Assembly: GCF_026625825.1 (NCBI RefSeq)
Contig: NZ_CP113065.1
Location: forward strand, 1,116,001 to 1,180,000
Length of the DNA stretch: 64,000 bases
Source: Pseudoxanthomonas sp. SL93
GTDB taxonomy: Bacteria; Pseudomonadota; Gammaproteobacteria; Xanthomonadales; Xanthomonadaceae
Direction: 5' to 3'
Position numbers and translations under genes: made by a program. Below are positions 58,540 to 64,000 of this stretch, in pieces. Below the pieces are notes generated by a model. The model was given only the letters and a program-made list of their open reading frames with translations, ran no database searches and was not told the origin of the DNA. Numbering within the stretch: the stretch's first letter is position 1; every line of letters starts with the position of its first letter.

Positions 58540-60156
58540 TCAGGCTACGCGGTAGTTGTCCTGCATCGGATAGATGCGTGCATACAGGGCGAAGGCCAGC
58601 GCCGCCACGAACGCGAACCCGGCGAAGAAGAACATCAGGAAGGCGTTCTCCGTCCAGCCCTGCGACTGGATCCAGCCGATCACCGCCGGGTCGCGCACGC
58701 TGGCATTGGTCAGCAGCACCCACAGCCCGCCGAACGTGCTGGTCAGGTACCAGAACGCCATGATCACGCCCTTCATCGCCATCGGCGCCTGGCTGTAGGC
58801 GAACTCCAGCGCCGTCGCGGATACCAGCACCTCGCCGAAGGTCAGCAGCAGGTACGGCAGCGTCTGCCACGCCAGCGACACCTGCTCACCGTCGTCCATC
58901 TGCAACTGAAGCATGCCGGCGACGATCCACGACAGGGCCGAGATCGCGATGCCCCAGCCCATCCGGCGCAACGCCGTGACGTTGAAGCCCATGCGGCGCA
59001 GCGCCGGGTACAGCACCAGGTTGTTGAACGGGATCAGCAGCATGACCATCAGCGGATTCAGCGCCTGCATCTGGGTGGCGTCCTTCACCAGCCAGCTGGG
59101 CCACCACCACAGGTCGTGCGGGATCACCATCGCCTTGCCCTGGATGACCCAGGTGGATGCTTTCTGGTCGAACAGCGACCAGAACGGCGTGACCAGCGCG
59201 AAGACGATCAGGATGCGCAGCACCGAACGCACGCCTTCGATGGCGGCATCCGGGTGCGCGCCACGTGCGCGCTCCAGCTGCAGCGACGTGCCGAAACCGA
59301 TGCCCGCGATCACCGCGCCCAATGCCAGGCAGGCGGTGATGACGAAGCCCCAGGCTTCCGGCCACAAGGCGACCCCGGCGAACTTCAGCGCCCACAGCAC
59401 CAGCATCACTGCAGCGCCGACAATGCCGACGGCCGCAACCACCGTGCCGGCGCCCACGCCCTTGCCCAGCAATGCGCTGCGCACGATGTTGAGGAACGAA
59501 TCCGGGTCGGTCCCGCGCGACGGCGGCACGTTGACGTACTGCTTGCGCCCGGCCCAGAAGATCACCGTGGCGATGAACATCAGGATGCCGGGGATGCCGA
59601 ACGCCCACGCCGGGCCCCAGCTGCGCAGTACCAGCGGCATCAGCAGCGAGGCGAAGAACGAACCGAAGTTGATGATCCAGTAGAACGCGTCGAAGACGAC
59701 CTTGGCCTTGCTCTTGTTGGTCTGGTCGAACTGGTCACCGCAGAACGTCACCACCAGTGGCTTGATGCCGCCCGAGCCGAGTGCGATGAGGAACAGGCCG
59801 GTATAGAAACCGGTGGCGTTGCTTTCGAACAATGCCAGGCACGCATGGCCGGCGCAGTAGATCAGCGAGAACCACAGGACGGTGTTGTACTTGCCGAAGT
59901 AGCGGTCCGACAGCCAGCCGCCGAGCAGCGGGAAGAAGTAGACACCGATGACGAAGCTGTGGAACAGGTCCTTGGCAGCGCCCTCCCTCGATGCCTGGTC
60001 CGGCAGGTAGGCCAGCAGCACCGAGCTGATCAGGAACGGCACCAGGATGTTGCGCATCCCGTAGAAACTGAACCGTTCGCACGCCTCGTTGCCGATGATG
60101 TAGGGGATCTGGCGGGGCATGCGGCCCTGGCTTGCGGCGTCTGCTGTCGTGCTCAT
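58540..60156 (-). CDS. POT/PTR-family proton-dependent oligopeptide transporter
   Basis: 538 residues from the ATG at 60156 after CGGAAG. The opening NEACERFSFYGMRNILVPFL contains the family FYGMR motif with the conserved glutamate and arginine, and GSGGIKPLVVTFCGDQFDQ is the second signature. About twelve to fourteen helices follow. It imports di- and tripeptides with protons. It is divergent from a secreted M14 carboxypeptidase gene and shares an operon with the rhomboid gene, so the region appears to serve peptide uptake and membrane-protein turnover. Confidence 0.93.
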   Translation of the reverse strand: MSTTADAASQGRMPRQIPYIIGNEACERFSFYGMRNILVPFLISSVLLAYLPDQASREGAAKDLFHSFVIGVYFFPLLGGWLSDRYFGKYNTVLWFSLIYCAGHACLALFESNATGFYTGLFLIALGSGGIKPLVVTFCGDQFDQTNKSKAKVVFDAFYWIINFGSFFASLLMPLVLRSWGPAWAFGIPGILMFIATVIFWAGRKQYVNVPPSRGTDPDSFLNIVRSALLGKGVGAGTVVAAVGIVGAAVMLVLWALKFAGVALWPEAWGFVITACLALGAVIAGIGFGTSLQLERARGAHPDAAIEGVRSVLRILIVFALVTPFWSLFDQKASTWVIQGKAMVIPHDLWWWPSWLVKDATQMQALNPLMVMLLIPFNNLVLYPALRRMGFNVTALRRMGWGIAISALSWIVAGMLQLQMDDGEQVSLAWQTLPYLLLTFGEVLVSATALEFAYSQAPMAMKGVIMAFWYLTSTFGGLWVLLTNASVRDPAVIGWIQSQGWTENAFLMFFFAGFAFVAALAFALYARIYPMQDNYRVA

Positions 60157-60309
60157 CCGAACTTCCGGTACAAAGTTGTCGAAGGGTACCGTATCCGCCC
60201 CGGCAGGGTCGAACCGCCGGTTCATGCACAGCCGCGCGCGCGCCAAGGGCTGGGCCTGACCGCGATGCCGGGGCATCATGCGCACCTTGCCCCTGTTCAG
60301 GACATGCCG

Positions 60310-62061
60310 ATGCTGCGACCGCTGTGCGCCCTGCTGATTGCCTTCGCCCCGCTGGCCCATGCCCAGGCGCCGCTGACCACGGTGTCCGAACGCTCCGGCT
60401 TCATCGAGACCGGCCGTTACGACGAAGTGCCTGCGCTGTGCGAGGCGTTCGCGCGGCAGTATCCCAAGGCCGTGCGCTGCACCACCTTCGGCACCACGCC
60501 GGAAGGCCGCCCGATGAAGGCGCTGGTGGTGTCCACCAGCGGTGCGCTGACGCCGGACCTGGCGCAGCGCCGCGGCCTGCCGGTGGTGCTGGTGCAGGGT
60601 GGCATCCATGCCGGCGAGATCGATGGCAAGGACGCGGGTTTCCTGGCGCTGCGCGAGGTGCTGGAAGGCAAGGCCGCGGCCGGTGCGCTGGACAAGCTGG
60701 TATGGGTGTTCGTGCCGGTGTTCAACGTGGACGGCCACGAGCGCTTCGCCGCCTGGAACCGACCCAACCAGCGCGGCCCGAAGGAAATGGGCTGGCGCAC
60801 CACCGCACAGAATTTCAACCTCAACCGCGACTACGTGAAGGCCGACGCACCCGAGATGCGGGCGATGCTGCAGCTCGTCCAACGCTGGGACCCGCTGGTC
60901 ACGGTGGACCTGCACGCCACCAACGGCGCGCAGTTCGAGCACGACATCTCCATCCAGGTCGAACCTGTCCACGGCGGTGATGCCGGCCTGCGCAATGCCG
61001 GGCTGGCGCTGCGCACGTCGGTGATCGATGCCCTGGCACGGCAGGGATCACTGCCCCTGCCCTACTACCCGTCGTTCGTCGTCAGTGACGACCCGACTTC
61101 CGGCTTCGAGGATGGCGTGCCGCCGCCGCGCTTCTCGCATGGCTATTTCCTGCTGCGCAACCGCATCGCGATGCTGGTGGAAACGCACTCGTGGAAGGAG
61201 TACCCGGTGCGGGTCGGGATCACCCGCAACACCGTGGTATCGGTGCTGGAACAGGTCGCGGCGCAGGGCAAGGACTGGTTGGCCGCCGCGCGGCAGGCGG
61301 ACGTGTCGGCGGCACGGATTGCCGGCCAACCCGAACCGTTGACGTACGCGGCCGCGCCCACGGCACGCACCGTGGACTTCCGCGGCTACGCCTACACACG
61401 CACGAAATCCGAGGTGTCCGGCGCACTGATGACGCGCTATGACGAGACCACGCCGCAGGTCTGGAAGGTGCCGTTGAAAGACGACATCCGGCCTGCGCTG
61501 GTGGTCAACGCGCCCCGCGGCGGCTACCTGGTACCCGCCGCCCATGCGGCGTGGGTAGCCGAACGGCTCAAGCTGCATGGCATCGACTACCGCATCCTCG
61601 GCAAGCCATGGCAGGGCCAGGCGGATGCCTTCCGTGCCGGAAAGAGCAGTTTCGCGACGACGTCCGTTGAAAGCCACCAGCGCCTGACCGTGGAAGGCGA
61701 ATGGAAGAAGGAAACGCGCAGCGCGCCGGTGGGCTCGCTGTTCGTCCCCATCGCGCAGGCCCGGTCGCGGCTGGTGATGGCGCTGCTGGAGCCGCTGGCG
61801 CCGGATTCACTGCTTGCCTGGGGCGAATTCAACAATGCCTTCGAGCGCAAGGAGTACATGGAGGACTACGTGGCCGAAGCCGTCGCCCGCGACATGCTGC
61901 GTGATCCGGCGGTCAAGGCCGCATTCGAGCAACGGTTGAAGGAAGACAAGGCGTTCGCCGGCGACCCGGGCGCCCGGCTGGAGTTCTTCCATCGCCGGCA
62001 TCCGTCATGGGACGAGCGCTACCAGCTTTACCCGGTGTTGCGTCTCGACACCGCGCCTTGA
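60310..62061 (+). CDS. secreted M14-family zinc carboxypeptidase
   Basis: 583 residues. The ATG at 60310 is chosen over one two codons earlier because AGGA lies seven bases ahead of it. The signal peptide is MLRPLCALLIAFAPLAHA. Zinc ligands are His100 and Glu103 (IHAGEID) and His202 (VDLHATNG), and Glu291 in LVETHSWKEYPVR is the catalytic acid. The 250-residue C-terminal part, after residue 330, is an extension of unknown fold seen in relatives. It removes C-terminal residues from peptides outside the cytoplasm. It is divergent from the peptide-transporter gene. Confidence 0.9.
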   Translation: MLRPLCALLIAFAPLAHAQAPLTTVSERSGFIETGRYDEVPALCEAFARQYPKAVRCTTFGTTPEGRPMKALVVSTSGALTPDLAQRRGLPVVLVQGGIHAGEIDGKDAGFLALREVLEGKAAAGALDKLVWVFVPVFNVDGHERFAAWNRPNQRGPKEMGWRTTAQNFNLNRDYVKADAPEMRAMLQLVQRWDPLVTVDLHATNGAQFEHDISIQVEPVHGGDAGLRNAGLALRTSVIDALARQGSLPLPYYPSFVVSDDPTSGFEDGVPPPRFSHGYFLLRNRIAMLVETHSWKEYPVRVGITRNTVVSVLEQVAAQGKDWLAAARQADVSAARIAGQPEPLTYAAAPTARTVDFRGYAYTRTKSEVSGALMTRYDETTPQVWKVPLKDDIRPALVVNAPRGGYLVPAAHAAWVAERLKLHGIDYRILGKPWQGQADAFRAGKSSFATTSVESHQRLTVEGEWKKETRSAPVGSLFVPIAQARSRLVMALLEPLAPDSLLAWGEFNNAFERKEYMEDYVAEAVARDMLRDPAVKAAFEQRLKEDKAFAGDPGARLEFFHRRHPSWDERYQLYPVLRLDTAP

Positions 62062-62102
62062 TCTGCGGGTAGCGCTGTTGCAGGCGCGACAAGCGAAGGT
62101 CG

Positions 62103-62855
62103 TCACCCCAGCCGCATCACGCCATAGCGCGGTGCGGCGTTGCCACAGCTGGTTTCGGTCAGCGGGGCACCCATGTCCGCCAGGACCTCGCGCTGCTGCG
62201 CCAACGGCGTGCGGATCGTGCGGTTCTCGTACTCGGCCAGCTTCTGGAAAGCTGCCAACTGCAGCACGCGCGAGACGAATGCCGCTGTCTTCGGCCAACG
62301 CGCGTCGTCGATCTGATAGCGCACGAACGCCGCGTTGCGGAAGAAGCTGGCGATGCTGATGTCGGCGATGGACAGATCGCCGAAGAGCCAGCCTTCGACG
62401 GGCACCAGCGACTCGAGGTAGTCCAGCGCCACCGGAAGTTCCTCCTCGCGCGCCTTGCGCACCACCTCGTCGTTGCTGCCCTCGTTGAACAGGAACCTGC
62501 GCACGCCCTGCTGGAAGAACATGCGCCAGATGATCACGTCGCCCAAGTACGAGTCGGCGTACTCCTCCAGCCAGCGCGCCTTCGCGCGCATCACCGGATC
62601 GGCGGGATACAGCGACGGCTGCGGAAAGCGGTCCTGCAGGTACTCGCAGATCACCGTGGAGTCGTTCAGCACGAAGTCGCCGTCCCTCAGCACCGGCACG
62701 CGGCGCAGCGGGCTGAGCCGGCTGAATTCCTCGTCGCCCACGAACGGCGCGATCGGGTCGATGCGGTAGTCGATGCCTTTCAGCTCCAGGCACACCAGCA
62801 CCTTGCGTACGTAGGGCGAGATGTAGTTGCCGATGATGACCAGGGGTTCGCTCAT
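62103..62855 (-). CDS. glutathione S-transferase family protein
   Basis: 250 residues. The N-terminal thioredoxin-like domain (1-80) has NYISPYVRKVLVCLELKGID and the cis-proline site RRVPVLRDGDFVLNDSTVIC, where glutathione binds. The all-helical C-domain (90-250) has LFGDLSIADISIASFF, the N-capping box. There is a Ser in the first motif rather than Cys, so it resembles conjugating GST-like members. Cytoplasmic. It stands between the carboxypeptidase gene, which is convergent, and a ZIP transporter. Confidence 0.9.
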   Translation of the reverse strand: MSEPLVIIGNYISPYVRKVLVCLELKGIDYRIDPIAPFVGDEEFSRLSPLRRVPVLRDGDFVLNDSTVICEYLQDRFPQPSLYPADPVMRAKARWLEEYADSYLGDVIIWRMFFQQGVRRFLFNEGSNDEVVRKAREEELPVALDYLESLVPVEGWLFGDLSIADISIASFFRNAAFVRYQIDDARWPKTAAFVSRVLQLAAFQKLAEYENRTIRTPLAQQREVLADMGAPLTETSCGNAAPRYGVMRLG

Positions 62856-62911
62856 GCCATGCCTGCGGTGCGCCGGGTGAAGCGGCAGCGTGCGGGCGGC
62901 AACCGCGCGGG

Positions 62912-63796
62912 TCAACCCAGGGCGGTGTCGAGCGCCATCATCAGGCAGAAGCCGATCGCCAGCCCCAGCGAGGCCGTGGCACCGTGGCCATGGCGGTTGG
63001 ATTCGGGGATCACGCTGTGCGCCACTGCGATCAACATGGCGCCGGCGGCGAACGCCAGCCCCCACGGCAACAGCAACGACGAAATCCCCACGGCCCACGC
63101 ACTGAGGATCGCCGCCAGCGGCTCCACGACCCCGGACAGGGCGGCGATGCAGACTGCTTTCGCGCGGGACATGCCCGCACCGGCCAGGATCAACGCCACC
63201 ACCAGGCCTTCCGGAACATCCTGCAGCGCGATGCCCATCGCCAGGCCTTCGGCGCCGCGCAGCCCGCCCCCGGCGGCCACGCCGACGGCCATCCCTTCGG
63301 GCACGTTGTGGAGCAGGATGGCCAGCACGAACAGCACGACGCGCGTAGGTACCAATTGGCGCTGCGCGTCCAGCGGATCGTCGACCAGCGAGCGGTCCAG
63401 GACCAGCAAGCCCGCCGCTCCCAGCATCACGCCCGCACTGACCAGCCCCGCCGCGCCCCACGCGGAGTAACCGGCGCGCCCGGCCGCCTCCAGGCCGGGC
63501 AGCACCAGCGAGAACGCGGTGGCCGCCAGCATCACGCCGCCACCGAAACCGAGCAGGCCATCGGAGAGCCGTTGCGGAATCGAACGCACCACCAGGACGG
63601 GCAAGGCACCCACCGCGGTCGCCAGCGCGCACAGCGCGCCGCCACGCAACGCCGTTCCCATGCCGGGCGAAAGCCCTTCGACAGGGGATTGCATCACCAC
63701 CCAGGCACTGGCCATGACGACCGCCGTCACCACCGCCAGGTACGGCCAGGCGGCAGTGGTCTGCGTATAGGCCAGCGGTTGCAGGACACGGTTCAT
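62912..63796 (-). CDS. ZIP-family divalent metal transporter
   Basis: 294 residues from the ATG at 63796 after GGGAG. Eight hydrophobic segments are visible. The metal-binding motifs are HNVPEGMAVG at residues 163-172 and QDVPEG at 192-197, as in ZupT/GufA-type ZIP proteins that take up Zn(II) and related ions. A His-rich spot (NRHGHGA) lies near the C-terminus, and the loop between helices is short. The gene stands 56 bases from the GST gene in the same direction. Inner membrane. Confidence 0.9.
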   Translation of the reverse strand: MNRVLQPLAYTQTTAAWPYLAVVTAVVMASAWVVMQSPVEGLSPGMGTALRGGALCALATAVGALPVLVVRSIPQRLSDGLLGFGGGVMLAATAFSLVLPGLEAAGRAGYSAWGAAGLVSAGVMLGAAGLLVLDRSLVDDPLDAQRQLVPTRVVLFVLAILLHNVPEGMAVGVAAGGGLRGAEGLAMGIALQDVPEGLVVALILAGAGMSRAKAVCIAALSGVVEPLAAILSAWAVGISSLLLPWGLAFAAGAMLIAVAHSVIPESNRHGHGATASLGLAIGFCLMMALDTALG

Positions 63797-64000
63797 GCGA
63801 AGGTGCTCCCGTCGTGGGTGGCAGCGGGCTTGCGCGAATCCAAGGGACTGCGCCATCCGGAACGGGACGGCTTCGTCCGGATACTACGCCGCCGCCTTCG
63901 GGCGGACCAATCGCAAAGCTGAATCAGGCCGATTCAAGGCGGCAATGCAAGGACATGGCGTCCGTACCGCTCTGCTCGGCAGGCCTCAACGCTTCTGGTA
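63797..64000. other. upstream region of the ZIP gene to the window edge
   Basis: 204 bases with no complete gene. A perfect TGAATC-AGGCC-GATTCA inverted repeat lies at 63921-63937, suited to a small regulator or a stem. The last bases could be the end of a minus-strand gene (TGA at 63988-63986, reading YQKR before it), but five codons are too few to support it. Confidence 0.4.

Noticed and set aside
63986..64000. 3' end of a minus-strand gene at the right edge
   Set aside because: Only four codons and a stop are visible, not enough to support a gene.

Overview
The window is a dense, high-GC stretch of chromosome. Gene content and order point to a gammaproteobacterium of the Xanthomonadaceae (Xanthomonas, Stenotrophomonas, Pseudoxanthomonas or Lysobacter group). 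Supporting signs are a methionine synthase split into two overlapping genes, a giant NAD-dependent glutamate dehydrogenase, a sucA-sucB-lpd operon with a GTG-started sucA, a YtrA-type GntR/ABC/lipoprotein operon, and intergenic palindromes typical of this group. The genus is inferred; no rRNA, tRNA, CRISPR array, prophage or intact insertion sequence was found.

Left third (1-23,300): a cytosolic 5'-nucleotidase cut by the window edge, NAD kinase, two small exported proteins and NAD-glutamate dehydrogenase lie on the minus strand. A TetR-RND efflux operon without an outer-membrane channel gene follows. Next come a divergent HxlR/NmrA redox pair with repeated GTTACC half-sites, a DUF885 peptidase-like lipoprotein and an acyl-CoA dehydrogenase. 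A translationally coupled methionine operon then encodes an ArsR-methyltransferase fusion and both halves of MetH.

Middle (23,300-45,000): a TonB-dependent receptor sits beside a secreted nucleotide pyrophosphatase/phosphodiesterase. After them come a permuted papain-like hydrolase, an MFS carrier, SlyX, UDP-glucose dehydrogenase, an FKBP isomerase and a glutathione peroxidase. An eight-gene operon (33,276-38,635) follows: promoter with a 24-bp palindrome, small membrane protein, GntR repressor, ABC ATPase, ABC permease, then four exported proteins, two of them paralogous lipoproteins flanking a GSG-repeat protein. FumC faces away from a purB operon that also carries a VOC protein, a subclass-B3 metallo-beta-lactamase-like enzyme, the ribosomal oxygenase RoxA and a GNAT enzyme.

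Right third (45,000-64,000): sucA-sucB-lpd has a heptamer-repeat hairpin just before lpd. A lower-GC GIY-YIG nuclease gene lies among three copies of a palindromic repeat. Then come an AcuI-type reductase, a PilH-like response regulator, cyclopropane fatty acid synthase with an RsiV-like lipoprotein, and a 67-residue protein behind a near-consensus sigma-54 promoter with an upstream inverted repeat. The end holds a histone-H1-like protein, a rhomboid protease, a POT peptide transporter divergent from a secreted M14 carboxypeptidase, a glutathione transferase and a ZIP metal transporter.

The items most worth follow-up are the GIY-YIG gene with its palindromic repeats, the GntR/ABC/exported-protein operon, the sigma-54-driven small protein, the heptamer hairpin between sucB and lpd, and the ArsR-methyltransferase regulator coupled to split MetH.
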